A stretch of 64,000 nt of DNA from Corynebacterium suedekumii (GCF_030252185.1 NZ_CP126970.1:496001-560000), one strand, 5' to 3'. Numbered from the stretch's first letter, positions 49,709-62,507 are shown. Made by a program: numbers and translations. Notes: generated from the letters alone by a model not told the origin.

Positions 49709-50349
49709 CCGACCCTCCTCGCCCACGGCAGGAGGAGGCGGCCGAGGAGGACCAGGGCGGCGTCGAAAAGCACGGCGAGGACGACGGTGCCGAGCAGGCC
49801 CACCATGATCTGGGTGGGGAAGGACCGCTGGAACCCCTCGGTGAACAGGGTGCCCAGGGAGGACACGCCGATGAGGGCGCCGACGGAGACGAGCGAGATC
49901 GTCGACGCGGAGACCACGCGGATGCCGGAGAGCAGCGCCGGGCCGGCCAGCGGCAGCTCCACGCTGAGGACTCGTCTCCAGGCCGGGTAGCCGGTGGCCA
50001 CGGCCGCCTGGCGAACGTCCTCGGGCACGGTGCCGAACGCATCCGCCGAGGAGCGGACCTGCAGCGCCAGGCCGTAGAGGGTCATGGCGACGATGACGTT
50101 GACCGGCGAGAGGATCGACGTGCCGATGATCAGCGGCATGACCACGAACAGCGCCAGCGAGGGGATGACGTAGAGCAGGCCGGTGGCGATGACCAGCACC
50201 TCACGGGCCGCCCGGTAGCGGTGCGCGACCCAGCCGACGGGCAGGGCGAGGAGGAAGGACGCGAGGATCGCCGGCCACGAGAGGTTGATGTGCGCCCAGG
50301 TCAGGTCGATGATCCGCCCGAGGTTGTCCCCGATCCACTCCCACCTCAT
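49705..50349 (-). CDS. OpuC-type ABC permease (first)
   Basis: 214 aa. Five to six hydrophobic segments; EAA-type loop RQAAVATGYPAWRRVLSVELPLAGPALLSGIR. Overlaps the ATPase stop by four bases. Partner of the permease at 49043. Confidence 0.92.
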   Translation of the reverse strand: MRWEWIGDNLGRIIDLTWAHINLSWPAILASFLLALPVGWVAHRYRAAREVLVIATGLLYVIPSLALFVVMPLIIGTSILSPVNVIVAMTLYGLALQVRSSADAFGTVPEDVRQAAVATGYPAWRRVLSVELPLAGPALLSGIRVVSASTISLVSVGALIGVSSLGTLFTEGFQRSFPTQIMVGLLGTVVLAVLFDAALVLLGRLLLPWARRVG

Positions 50350-51152
50350 TCGAGCACCCCCTGGACACGCCCGTTGCGGTCGACGACCAGCTGGCGGCCG
50401 TCGCGCACCTCGACCGAGAGCTGCCGGGAGTCCGCCCCGGTGAAGTCGCGCACGACATCGGAAGCCGGGGCGAGGATGAAGTCCGAGGGCGGCCCGGCCT
50501 GTTCCACGTGCGCACGGTCACCGAGGAGGACGACCTCATCGCCGAGGAGGAAGGCCTCGTCGATGTCGTGGGTGACCATGAGGATGGTGGTGGACATCGT
50601 TTCCTTGAGGGAGAGGATCTCCTCCTGCAGCCCGCGCCGGACCACCGGGTCGACGGCACCGAAAGGCTCGTCCATGAGCAGGATGTCCGGCTCGGCGACC
50701 AGGCCGCGGGCCACGCCGACGCGCTGCGCCTGCCCGCCGGACAGCTCTGAGGGGTACCGGTCACCCAGGGAGGGGTCGAGGCCGACGAGTTCGAGCATGG
50801 TTCCGGCACGTTCGCGGGCCTGCGCACGCCTTACTCCGTTGAGTTCCGCCACTGCGGCCACGTTGTCCAGCGCTGTCCGGTGCGGCAGCAGCCCCGAGTG
50901 CTGCATGACGTACCCGATGGAGCGGCGCAGCTTCACGGGGTCCACCCCGGCGACGTCCTCACCCCGGACCAGCACCCGGCCGGTGTCCGGGGACACCATC
51001 CGGTTGACCATCCGCAGCAGCGTCGTCTTGCCGCAGCCGGAGGGGCCGACGAAGACGGTCGTCGAGCCGGGCTCCGCGCGGTGGGAGAATTCCTCGACCG
51101 CCGGATGTGCACTCCCCGGGTAGGTGCGGGAGACGCGGTCGAACTCGATCAT
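50346..51152 (-). CDS. OpuC-type ABC ATPase
   Basis: 268 aa. Walker A VGPSGCGKTT near residue 35, signature LSGGQAQRVGVARGL, Walker B ILLMDEPFGAVDP, switch VTHDIDEAF. A short C-terminal extension replaces the CBS pair of OpuA-type ATPases. The ATG at 51152 is chosen for GAGGAG six bases upstream; an upstream ATG at 51185 is less likely. First gene of the operon. Confidence 0.93.
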   Translation of the reverse strand: MIEFDRVSRTYPGSAHPAVEEFSHRAEPGSTTVFVGPSGCGKTTLLRMVNRMVSPDTGRVLVRGEDVAGVDPVKLRRSIGYVMQHSGLLPHRTALDNVAAVAELNGVRRAQARERAGTMLELVGLDPSLGDRYPSELSGGQAQRVGVARGLVAEPDILLMDEPFGAVDPVVRRGLQEEILSLKETMSTTILMVTHDIDEAFLLGDEVVLLGDRAHVEQAGPPSDFILAPASDVVRDFTGADSRQLSVEVRDGRQLVVDRNGRVQGVLE

Positions 51153-51218
51153 CGCGGGCTCCTCGGAGGTCGGGTACTTGTTCATGCAATTCTAGCCATG
51201 ACATGACCCGCGCCGGCG

Positions 51219-51722
51219 TCACTCCCGGCGACAGGCGTCGAGGGCCTCCCCCATGAGTGTCTGCGCAGCCGCGGACGTGAGCATCCCGAGGTGGATGTGG
51301 AGGGTCAGGCCCTCGGCCAACGCGAGCAGTCGGGTCGCCGCGGACTTCCCCACCTCCCGGGCGAGCGCCTCGGACACCCCGGCGCGGGCGTCACGGAGGG
51401 TCCGGCGGATCTCGGGGTCGGTCGCCGACGCCGCGACGAACGCATAGTAGACCGCGGTTCCGGACCGCCGCCCCTCGGCACCTGAGAAAGGGTGGGTGAG
51501 CAGGGTCCGGGCGTCGGTTTCGGGGAAGGCCTCGGACGCGGAATCGATCATGTGGCGGGCCGCGGCGCGGATGAGGCCGGTGCGTGTCGGGAAGTGGTGC
51601 TGGACCCGCCCGACGGAGACGTCGGCGGCGGCGGCGACAGACCGGAAGCTCACGGCGTCGATACCGCGGGTGGCGATGACCTGCCACACGGCGACGAGGA
51701 TATCGGGGGCGGAGCTTCGCAT
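51219..51722 (-). CDS. TetR-family repressor
   Basis: 167 aa. HTH FRSVAAAADVSVGRVQHHFPTRTGLIRAA near residues 26-54. Divergent from the hydrolase at 51800 with a perfect operator-like repeat in the 77-base gap, so it probably represses that gene and perhaps itself. Confidence 0.9.
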   Translation of the reverse strand: MRSSAPDILVAVWQVIATRGIDAVSFRSVAAAADVSVGRVQHHFPTRTGLIRAAARHMIDSASEAFPETDARTLLTHPFSGAEGRRSGTAVYYAFVAASATDPEIRRTLRDARAGVSEALAREVGKSAATRLLALAEGLTLHIHLGMLTSAAAQTLMGEALDACRRE

Positions 51723-51765
51723 GGTGCCGATCGTAGCCGCCCGCAGGTAGAGTGAAGCGTGAAAG

Positions 51766-51781
51766 CAATACGAACGTATTG
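51766..51781 (+). promoter_or_regulatory. TetR operator
   Basis: CAATACG-AA-CGTATTG, perfect 7-bp inverted repeat in the short intergenic region between the TetR gene and the hydrolase gene. Confidence 0.8.
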
Positions 51782-51799
51782 GACTTCCAGGAGGCCCCC

Positions 51800-52768
51800 A
51801 TGACCTGCCGTCGCACTCTTTCCCGGGTGGCCGTCGCGATTATCGCCCTCATCGCGATCACCTCCACCACCGTCCTGCTGCGAGCTCACCCCGAGGTCGG
51901 CCACTGGCGCAGCACCGAGGCCCTCGCGGACTACCGCGCCGCCCACGCAGAGCTCCTCGCCACCCTGCCCGTGGCCCCCGAACGCCTCGACGTCCCCACC
52001 GACCACGGCGTCGTCCACGCCCTCCACTGGCCCGGCGACGGAGAACCTGTCCTGCTCATCCCGGGGCGCTCCTCCGGTTCCGCCCAGTGGGTGGAGAACC
52101 TGCCGGGGTGGATCGGCGACCGCCCCCTCTACGCTCTCGACCCGCTCGGGGACGCCGGGTTCTCCACCCAGCGGCTGCCCCTGGGTAGCGCGGATGAGCA
52201 GGCGGACGCCTACCTCGAGGTGCTCGATGAGCTGGCCATCACCCGCGCCCACGTCGTCGGGCACAGCTTCGGTGGGGCCCAGGCCGCCATGTTCGCCACC
52301 CGGCATCCGGACCGGGTCGCCTCGCTCGCGCTCATGGAACCGGTGCTCGTCATCTCCCCGCTGCCGGCCGCAACCTACTTCTGGGCGGCGGTGAGCACCC
52401 TGCCTGTGCCGGCGTCCTGGCGCGATCGGGCCCTCGCGGAAATCGGCGGCACAACCGTCGAGGAGGTCCGCGCCGACTCCCCCATGGCCCGGATGATCGA
52501 CACCGCCTCGCAGGGGTACTCGGCGCAACTGCCCATGCCCCGCACCCTCGACGACGAGCAGTGGCGCGCCCTGGACATGCCCGTGCGCCTCGACCTCGGC
52601 GGCCGCCAGTCGTTGAGCGGAACGGACGCGGCCGACCGAATCCGGGCGTTGCTTCCCGACGCCACGGTCACCGTCTGGCCCGACGGCACCCACTCCCTGC
52701 CCATGGACCACCACACAGAGTTCGATCGGTTGCTGCCGGAGTTCTGGGACACGGCCGACACCCCTTGA
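51800..52768 (+). CDS. Alpha/beta hydrolase with N-terminal membrane anchor
   Basis: 322 aa. Residues about 8-28 are hydrophobic (VAVAIIALIAITSTTVLL), a signal anchor. Hydrolase features: LLIPGRSSGSAQWVENLPGW (oxyanion region), nucleophile elbow VVGHSFGGAQAA, late Asp in MPVRLDLGG and His in WPDGTHSLPMD. GGAGG lies six bases before the ATG at 51800. Substrate unknown; control by the neighbouring TetR is likely. Confidence 0.9.
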   Translation: MTCRRTLSRVAVAIIALIAITSTTVLLRAHPEVGHWRSTEALADYRAAHAELLATLPVAPERLDVPTDHGVVHALHWPGDGEPVLLIPGRSSGSAQWVENLPGWIGDRPLYALDPLGDAGFSTQRLPLGSADEQADAYLEVLDELAITRAHVVGHSFGGAQAAMFATRHPDRVASLALMEPVLVISPLPAATYFWAAVSTLPVPASWRDRALAEIGGTTVEEVRADSPMARMIDTASQGYSAQLPMPRTLDDEQWRALDMPVRLDLGGRQSLSGTDAADRIRALLPDATVTVWPDGTHSLPMDHHTEFDRLLPEFWDTADTP

Positions 52769-52795
52769 CCGGTCACGGCTGCAGCCGGGCACAAT
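52765..52795 (+). promoter_or_regulatory. Possible leaderless promoter of the flavohemoprotein-like gene
   Basis: TTGACC (52765-52770), 19-base spacer, CACAAT (52790-52795). The transcript would begin near the ATG at 52803. It starts inside the end of the hydrolase gene. Confidence 0.4.
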
Positions 52796-52802
52796 GGAGA
52801 CC

Positions 52803-53993
52803 ATGCAGACCCTGACCGAGACCGGCACCGTCCTCCGCGAGCGCAGCGCCGAGTTCCGGGATGCCGTCCAGCAGCGTCTCTACCAGGACGTCCTGGAGTC
52901 CCGGCAGGTCTTCCCCATCTCCCTGCGCCACACGCACCTCGAGCTCGCCGACGCCTGCGCCTGGGTCCTCGAACGCACCCCCGCTACCGGTGCCGTCCCG
53001 GCGGAGGTCCTCGACCGTCTGCGCGAGCTGGGGCGCGACCACCGTCGGCACGGGTTCCCCGCGGACATCTACCCGGCGTTCGCCGGCGCCCTCTCCCACG
53101 GCCTGCACTCCCTGGATATCCCCCGGGCCGATGCGGCGACCCGCGCCCTCGACACGGTGTGTTCCGTCATGGCCGCCGCCGCCCGCGAGGCGGACCTGGC
53201 CGGCACCGCCCCGGCGTTCTCCGCGGAGGTTCTCGGGGTGCAGCGTCGAACCCGCCGGATCAGCGTCGTCCGGCTCGAGGCCGGCCTGCCGGTGGACTAC
53301 CGGGCCGGGCAGCACCTGCCGGTGACCACGTCGTACCTGCCCGGGGTGTGGCGGATGCTCTCCCCTGCCCTGCCGAGCAATGACTTCGGCCAACTGGAGT
53401 TCCACGTCCGGGCGTTGGATGCCGCAGACGGCAACGGTGCCCCGGACATCTCGCAGCTGCTGGCCACTCCGAAACCGGGTGACTACTGGACCTTCGGCGC
53501 TGCCCGCGGCACCCTGCATCTGAGCGGCGAGCGGGATGTGCTCATGATCGCGCACGGCACGGGCCTGGCGCCGCTGCGCGCGATGCTCTTCGACATGCTC
53601 GACTGGGAGCACCGTCCCCGCGTCCACCTGTTCGTCTCCGCGGAGTACCCGGGTGAGCTCTACGACCTCATGGGGCTGTGGGATCTGGCGATCGTCAGTT
53701 CCTGGCTCTCGGTCGTGCCCGTCGTCGAGCACGAGGAGGACACGTGGTGGGTCGGCGCGACGGAATCCTCCCGCGCCCCGCGTGGCCTGCACCTGCAGGT
53801 CGCCGGGCAGGTCGGTGACGTTGTGGCGTCCTACGGCGCGTGGGCGGACCGGGACGTGCTCATCGTCGGCGACGCCGCGGGGGTCCGGGCCTCCGAGGCC
53901 GCCCTCATCGCCGGTGGCACCCCGCCGGAGCTCATCCAGACGGAGGCGTGGGAGGCCACCAACGACTGGCCGCCCTTACAGCACGGGAAGTGA
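52803..53993 (+). CDS. Flavohemoprotein-like globin-reductase
   Basis: 396 aa. Globin-like domain 1-135 with CD1 Phe about 37 (VFPISLRHTHLELA) and proximal His about 80 (ELGRDHRRHGFPADIYPAF). The FAD domain begins near 150 (YRAGQHLPVTTSYLPGVWRMLSPA) and the NAD domain near 245 (VLMIAHGTGLAPLRAML). This is the layout of flavohemoglobins, which oxidise nitric oxide with NADH and oxygen. The FAD motif is RMLS instead of RxYS and the globin part is divergent, so NO dioxygenase activity is not assured. The 3' end overlaps the convergent nitrilase gene by 18 bases. Confidence 0.85.
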   Translation: MQTLTETGTVLRERSAEFRDAVQQRLYQDVLESRQVFPISLRHTHLELADACAWVLERTPATGAVPAEVLDRLRELGRDHRRHGFPADIYPAFAGALSHGLHSLDIPRADAATRALDTVCSVMAAAAREADLAGTAPAFSAEVLGVQRRTRRISVVRLEAGLPVDYRAGQHLPVTTSYLPGVWRMLSPALPSNDFGQLEFHVRALDAADGNGAPDISQLLATPKPGDYWTFGAARGTLHLSGERDVLMIAHGTGLAPLRAMLFDMLDWEHRPRVHLFVSAEYPGELYDLMGLWDLAIVSSWLSVVPVVEHEEDTWWVGATESSRAPRGLHLQVAGQVGDVVASYGAWADRDVLIVGDAAGVRASEAALIAGGTPPELIQTEAWEATNDWPPLQHGK

Positions 53994-54780
53994 CTTCCGG
54001 GCCTTGCCCACCTGCTCGAGGTCGATCTCGTGGAGCAGGATCTCCGGCCCGTACCCGGCCTCCGCTTCTCGACGCCCCGTCGGCCCCACCACGCACGAGT
54101 GCCCGATGCCGGTGGGCCCGCTGGCCTCCCCGGCGACGGCCTCCCCGCCGGGGCGGGCCTGGCCGGCCGCGACGATCCAGGCCGTGGAATCCAGGCCCCG
54201 GGCGGCGGTGAGGATGCGCCACTGGTCAAGCTTCTCCGGCCCGTCCATCCAGCTGGTGGGTACGACGATGACCTCGGCCCCCGCGCGGGCGAGGTCCCGG
54301 AACAGCTCCGGGAAACGCACGTCGTAGCAGATGGCCACGCCGACGGTGACGCCGTCGACGTCGAAGGTCACCAGCTCCTCACCCGGCCGGACGGTGTCGG
54401 ACTCCCGGTAGCTGTAGGCGTCGAAGGTGTTGATCTTGTCGTAACCACGGTGCAGGTCCGGGCCGGTGATCAGCGCGGTGTTGGACACCCGGTGGATCGT
54501 CTTGCCGTCCCTCTCCAACGTGTCGGCGGGCCGGAACATACCGGCCACGACGGTCACCCCCAGTTCGCGGGCGGTGTCGCGCAGCCCGGTGGCGAACTCC
54601 CCGTCGAGATCCTGGGCCTGTTCATCCAGCCGCCCCAGAATCGAAGGCCTGGCTCGTGGCCTCGGGCAGGACGATGAGTCTCGCCCCGCGGCCGGCGGCC
54701 TCCCGGACCTTGTCCTGCGCGAGCGCGAGGTTGTCGAGGATAGCCGGGCCTGACTGCAACTGCACGATTCCGATGAGCAT
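53976..54780 (-). pseudogene. Nitrilase-superfamily hydrolase, one-base frameshift
   Basis: Carbon-nitrogen hydrolase of about 267 aa if restored. The N-terminal part (MLIGIVQLQSG..., LIVLPEATSQAFDSG with catalytic Glu) and the remainder (LDEQAQDLDGEFATGLRD..., KIN lysine region YDKINTFDAYSYRES, VGVAICYDVRFPELFR with catalytic Cys) lie in different frames. Removing one C from the plus-strand run 54633-54636 joins them. The sequence is otherwise intact, with the Glu-Lys-Cys triad present. Confidence 0.88.
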
Positions 54781-54870
54781 GGGCACCACGATATGTGGAT
54801 AACGGGGAGTTATCCACAAGCCGGCGGGAGCGCGCTTGGCAGACGCCCCCTATTCGCCCACACTGACGCC

Positions 54871-55134
54871 ATGAATCATCTCCTGCTCACCACCACCGCT
54901 CGCGACCTCATCACCTCCCTGCTCACCCGCCCGCTCGACGATCCGACCCCGCCGTCCCTGCCGCCGGGCAGTCGGACGGCGGCCGCCCTGCGCCGGGCCG
55001 CCGACTCCTGGTCGCTCGCGCACCGTCTCGCCGGGGATCAGCTGCGTGATCAGCTGCGGGACACCGCCCGCTTCGCCGCCCACGTCGACGCCCTGGACGC
55101 CTCCCTGGCTCGCTCGCTCGGCGGTGCGCCATGA
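54871..55134 (+). CDS. Small helical protein upstream of DUF1023 hydrolase
   Basis: 87 aa, predicted mainly helical (LTTTARDLITSLLTRPLDD, AAALRRAADSWSLAHRLAGDQLRDQLRDTARFAAHVDALDASLARSL). Size and helix-turn-helix hairpin with a central Trp resemble WXG100-like proteins, but there is no WXG motif (the Trp is followed by Ser-Leu). The stop overlaps the next start (ATGA), so the two products are made together. Function unknown; a chaperone or partner of the hydrolase is inferred. Confidence 0.75.
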   Translation: MNHLLLTTTARDLITSLLTRPLDDPTPPSLPPGSRTAAALRRAADSWSLAHRLAGDQLRDQLRDTARFAAHVDALDASLARSLGGAP

Positions 55135-56308
55135 CGCTTCTCGACGCCCCCTCCCTCCGCACCGCCGCCGTCACCCTCACCGCTGACTCCCGTCGCCTGC
55201 TCGACCAGGTGTCGTTCCTGGGCCGGGAGTGGGAGGACATTCCGGCGGCCGGGTTCGCCGGTGACGCCGCCACCGCCACCATTGTCAGACTCCATCATCT
55301 CACTACCCCACTGTCTGTTCCCGCAGGTCAGATGCATGAGGTGGCCGATGTCCTCGATGTCGCCGCCGCCCTGCAGGCCGATCTGGACGAGGCCGTCGCC
55401 CGCGCCATCGAGGTCGCCGACCGGTTCACCGACACCGCTCCCCTGGTCACCCTTCTGCTCCGGGATCTCCGCGGTCTCGGCGACCTGCTCGACTTCACCT
55501 GCGCCCGCCAGATCGACCTGCTGTGCACGCAGCTGACCCCCGGCCCGGTGCGCCGCCTCGGGGATGCCGGGGAGCTGTCCGTCGACGCGATCCACGAACT
55601 GGCCCTCCTCGACGCCTCCCCGGAGATCGCCACCCTGGCCGCCGAGCACCCCGACCTGCGGCTGCTGGAGACCTCGGACGGCCACCTGGTGGCCGCGGTC
55701 GGCCCGCTGGACACCGCCGCATCGGTGACGACGATCGTCGCGGGCGTCGGATCCTCCGACCCGCAGGGCTGGCCGACCCAGATCCACCGCGCCCGCTCGG
55801 TTGCCGCCGCGACAGGTGGCGCCACCGTCCTGTGGCTGGGCTACACCGCACCCTCCTCGTTGGCGCACGGGGTGCCCCGGTCGGTGGCCGAGCACGCCGC
55901 CCCACACCTGCGGCAGTTCCAGGCGGACCTGGCGGCGCGCAACCCCGGACAGCACCGGACGGTGGTGGCGTGGAGCTACGGGTCCGTCGTGGCGGGGGAG
56001 GCGGCGGGAGGGGCGGCGTCGACACGCGGGCTGCACGCCGATGACCTCGTCCTGGTGGGCAGCCCCGGCGTCGGGGTGAACCACGCCAGCGACCTGCAGC
56101 TGATCGGCGAGGAACCGCAGGTCCATGCGGTGACCAACCCGCGCGATCCCATCGGGCTGGTGACCACCCCGATCGACGGGATACACGGAAAAGACCCGAC
56201 ATCCCCGGAGTTCGGGGCGCGGGTCTGGACCGGTGACCCCACCGGGGGTCACTCGAGCTACTGGGAGGACCCGGAGTTCCTGGCGAACCTCGGCTCCCTG
56301 GCGCGGGA

Positions 56309-56312
<4 letters not shown>
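55131..56312 (+). CDS. DUF1023 alpha/beta hydrolase
   Basis: 393 aa. The N-terminal 1-180 is helical and includes a [21 protein letters not shown] stretch like the WXG-type heads of mycobacterial DUF1023 proteins. The C-terminal hydrolase domain has [15 protein letters not shown] with the nucleophile Ser in GxSxG-like form (WSYGS), [15 protein letters not shown], and late Asp/His (DPIGLVTT..., GHSSYW). Family members are secreted or surface-associated in actinobacteria. No signal peptide seen. The CTAG at 56309-56312 ends both this gene and ald. Confidence 0.87.
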
Positions 56313-57829
<1,517 letters not shown>

Positions 57830-57869
57830 GGTTGAACAGCCCTTTCGCTGGAGCGTGATGGTTGGTCCG

Positions 57870-57885
57870 TGTGACGGTACCCACA
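57870..57885 (-). promoter_or_regulatory. Candidate GlxR/CRP site before ald
   Basis: TGTGACGGTACCCACA, three mismatches from TGTGA-N2-TA-N2-TCACA, 41-56 bases before the ATG. GlxR control of ald is known in C. glutamicum. Confidence 0.5.
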
Positions 57886-58038
57886 CCCTACTGTGCTCCG
57901 CGCCACATTTGCGAAGATCTGTGCCACCCCTCCTGCAAAGGGGGGAATTAGCAACATTGGCAGGCGGTTCACCTGCGCTCCCCCGCAGGACCCGGCGTCA
58001 GCGGCCACCCCCACCCCCGCAGGGTTGGGAAGTCCCGC

Positions 58039-58464
58039 TTATCGACGCCCCGCCGCCCGCGGCTCCCACATCACCAGCGCCGTGGAGCGCGGGACGTGGA
58101 CCAGCTCGCCGCGGCGCCGGCCGTTCTGCTGCCGGGCCACCCGGGTGCGCAGCAGCTGATTCTCCTCCCGTGCCTCGTCGAGCTCGGCCCGCAGGCGGTC
58201 ATTGTCCTGGGTCAGTTCGATGATGGCCTTGATGCCGGCGAGGTTGACGCCCTCATCCTGGGACAGCCGCTGGATCTTCCGCAGCATGGAGATGTCCCGG
58301 CGGGAGTAGCGTCTGCCGCCGCCCCGGGTGCGGGCCGGGGTGACCAGCCCGATGCGGTCGTAGGTGCGCAGCGTCTGGGCGTGCATGCCCGCCAGCTCCG
58401 CCGCGACCGAGATGACGAACACCTCTCCGAGGTCGTTGGTCGCCGATTTATCCTGGTCCGCCAT
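58039..58464 (-). CDS. hspR: Heat-shock repressor HspR
   Basis: 141 aa MerR-type repressor. Winged-helix HTH from about 14-70 (VFVISVAAELAGMHAQTLRTYDRIGLVTPARTRGGGRRYSRRDI) and a coiled-coil dimer helix (ELTQDNDRLRAELDEAREENQLLR). Last gene of dnaK-grpE-dnaJ-hspR, so it represses its own operon. AAGGAGG lies seven bases before the ATG at 58464. The stop codon lies within GTCGATAAGC. Confidence 0.97.
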   Translation of the reverse strand: MADQDKSATNDLGEVFVISVAAELAGMHAQTLRTYDRIGLVTPARTRGGGRRYSRRDISMLRKIQRLSQDEGVNLAGIKAIIELTQDNDRLRAELDEAREENQLLRTRVARQQNGRRRGELVHVPRSTALVMWEPRAAGRR

Positions 58465-58491
58465 GTCCGTTCACCTCCTTCATCTGGTGTC

Positions 58492-59694
58492 TCAGGCGTT
58501 GCCGGCCCAGCCCGCGCGGGGGTTGAAACCGGACTCCTTCTCGGCCTGCGCGTAGGCACGCAGGGCACTGGTGGCGGCGGCGTCGAGATTCTTCGGCACC
58601 GTCGCCTCGACGGTGACCAGGAGATCCCCGGCGGCGTCGCCACGCTTGGGCACACCGCGGCCGCGGACCCGCAGGGTGCGGCCGTTGGGCGTGCCGGCGG
58701 GCACCTTGACCTTCACCGGGGCGTCGAGAGTCGGGACCGTGACGGTGTCGCCGAGGGCGAGCTCCGCGAAGGACACCGGGATGGTGATCTCCAGGTCGTC
58801 GCCCGAGCGGGTGAACACCTTGTCGGGCCGGACGTGGACGGTGACGAAGAGGTCGCCGGCCGGTTTTCCGTTCGGCCCCGCCTCACCCTGGCCCGCGAGG
58901 CGGACCTTCTGCCCGTCGATGACCCCGGCCGGGATGCGGACGGTGATGGAGCGGGTGCGGTGGACGGTGCCGGAGCCCTGACAGGTCGGGCAGGGGTCGG
59001 TGATGACCTCGCCGCTGCCGCCGCAGTGGGTGCACGGCGCGGAGAACCCGAAGGCGCCCTTGTTCTCGCTGGTGAAGCCGGTTCCGGAACACACCGGGCA
59101 GGTGGTGGGGTGACCGGACTTCGAGCCGGAGCCGTGGCAGGTGTTGCAGGGGGCCTCGCCGCTCAGCTGGAGCGGAAGCGTGGTCCCTGTGGCCGCTTCC
59201 CGGAAGTCCAGGGTGATCTCCGTTTCGACGTCGGCCCCCCGCGTCGGCCGAGCTGCGTGGCGAGGACCGCCGCCGCGGTTGAAAAGGCCACCGAAGATAT
59301 CGCCCAGGCCGCCGTCCTCAGAAAATCCTCCACCGGATCCTCGCGATCCGCGCTGTCCGAAGATGTCCGAGACGTCGAAGTCCTCCGTCGTCTGACGAAA
59401 CCCGCCGGGAAATCCGGCACCTCCGCCTCCGCCGAAGCCACCGAATCCGCCGCCGCGGAGCATGGACTTCAGCTCGTCGTACTCCTTGCGACGTTCCGCG
59501 TCACCGACGACGTCGTAGGCCTCGGCCGCCTTCTTGAAGCGGTCCTCGGCAGCTTTGTCACCGGGGTTCTTGTCCGGGTGGTTCTCCCGGGCGAGCTTCC
59601 GGTAGGCCTTCTTGATGTCCTCGGCGGATGCGGATGAGGAGACCCCCAGATCCGCGTAGTAGTTCTTGTCTGCCCATTCACGATGAACAGTCAC
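58492..59694 (-). CDS. dnaJ: Chaperone DnaJ
   Basis: 400 aa type I J-protein. J-domain with HPD ([11 protein letters not shown]), Gly/Phe-rich region about 80-135, zinc domain with four CxxCxGxG repeats ([32 protein letters not shown]), and a C-terminal substrate domain. Stimulates DnaK ATPase. The GTG at 59694 follows GGAGGAG. A hairpin separates it from grpE. Confidence 0.97.
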   Translation of the reverse strand: MTVHREWADKNYYADLGVSSSASAEDIKKAYRKLARENHPDKNPGDKAAEDRFKKAAEAYDVVGDAERRKEYDELKSMLRGGGFGGFGGGGGAGFPGGFRQTTEDFDVSDIFGQRGSRGSGGGFSEDGGLGDIFGGLFNRGGGPRHAARPTRGADVETEITLDFREAATGTTLPLQLSGEAPCNTCHGSGSKSGHPTTCPVCSGTGFTSENKGAFGFSAPCTHCGGSGEVITDPCPTCQGSGTVHRTRSITVRIPAGVIDGQKVRLAGQGEAGPNGKPAGDLFVTVHVRPDKVFTRSGDDLEITIPVSFAELALGDTVTVPTLDAPVKVKVPAGTPNGRTLRVRGRGVPKRGDAAGDLLVTVEATVPKNLDAAATSALRAYAQAEKESGFNPRAGWAGNA

Positions 59695-59747
59695 TGGGCA
59701 TCTCCTCCTTTCCTTGAGAGTTGGTGTCTTGAGTTGTGGGAATAGGG

Positions 59748-59773
59748 GCGCCGCCGCCGGTCAGCGGCGGCGC
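59748..59773 (-). terminator. Intercistronic hairpin grpE-dnaJ
   Basis: A perfect 10-bp GC stem with 6-base loop, 20 bases past the grpE stop and without a T run. Likely an mRNA processing or partial termination site that sets the dnaJ-hspR level below dnaK-grpE. Confidence 0.6.
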
Positions 59774-59793
59774 GGTGGTGAAGCAGGGTGGTG

Positions 59794-60482
59794 CTATTCG
59801 GCGGCCGGGGCCGGGTCCGCGATGATGACCATCGCGGTGCGGACCAGGCGGTCGCCGACGCGGTAACCGCGCCGCAGGACGGTGCCGACGGCCTTGTCCT
59901 CGCCGGCGGACAGGTCCTGCACGGCCTCGTGGATCTCCGGGTCGAAGGCGTCGCCCTCGGCGCCGAAGGGTTCCAGCTTGAAGCCGGTGAGGGTCTCGGT
60001 GAGCTTGTCACCGAGGGCCTTGAGCGGTCCGGTCTCCAGGTCGCCGTGCTGGCGGGCCAGGTCGAGATCGTCGAGGACCGGCAGGAGCTTGGTCAGCACC
60101 GACGCCTTGGCGGTGTCGATGATGCCCTGGCGCTCCCGCTCGGTGCGCCGACGGTAGTTGGCGTACTCGGCGCTCACGCGCTTGAGGTCGTCGGTCCGCT
60201 CGGCGAGCTGGGCCTCGATGTCGGTGACCTCTCCGTCGCCGTCGTGGTCCGGGTTGGTCCGTTCCTCGAACTCGGCGTCGATGTCCGCGAGGGCCTGCTC
60301 GATCTCGGCCTCGACGGCCGGGTCGACGTCACCGTCGGGCTGGCCGACGGTCGCCTCGGGATCCTCGTCGGCGGCCCGTGCCGCCTCGTCGGCGGCCTCC
60401 TCCGCACGATCCGGAGTGGTCACCTCCGGGTCAGTCTGGTCCTGGTCGCCCGGGTTATCGGGCATCGGGTCGGGTCGGGTCA

Positions 60483-60483
<1 letters not shown>
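59794..60483 (-). CDS. grpE: Nucleotide exchange factor GrpE
   Basis: 229 aa. An acidic N-terminal extension of about 85 residues, a long coiled coil ([30 protein letters not shown]), then the beta-domain ([40 protein letters not shown]). Releases ADP from DnaK. Its ATG overlaps the dnaK stop by one base (TAATG). Confidence 0.97.
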
Positions 60484-62348
<1,865 letters not shown>

Positions 62349-62382
62349 GATGTGTGTTTCCTCCTGTTGTGGGTTTCGCTTG

Positions 62383-62407
62383 AAGTTGACTGCCTGCGGC
62401 TCAACTT
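62383..62407 (-). promoter_or_regulatory. HAIR-like repeat 1 of dnaK
   Basis: AAGTTGA-N11-TCAACTT perfect arms; in HAIR register GTTGACT-N7-GCTCAAC, four bases from consensus. Confidence 0.7.
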
Positions 62408-62431
62408 TACGACGCCCACTGTACCAGGCGC

Positions 62432-62452
62432 CTTGAGTCGACCGCACTCAAT
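62432..62452 (-). promoter_or_regulatory. HspR operator (HAIR) of dnaK
   Basis: CTTGAGT-N7-ACTCAAT, one base from the HAIR consensus. Confidence 0.92.
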
Positions 62453-62482
62453 CTGACACTCGGTACAACGGGCCACGCGCCG

Positions 62483-62507
62483 AAGTTGTTCCCGATCGAC
62501 TCAACTT
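62483..62507 (-). promoter_or_regulatory. HAIR-like repeat 3 of dnaK
   Basis: AAGTTG...CAACTT perfect outer arms; the right half ACTCAAC matches HspR half-sites, the left half GTTGTTC is weaker. Confidence 0.55.

Noticed and set aside
59715-59740. HAIR operator in the grpE-dnaJ gap (two CTTGAG words)
   Set aside because: The two words are direct, not inverted, repeats, so they do not form a HAIR.
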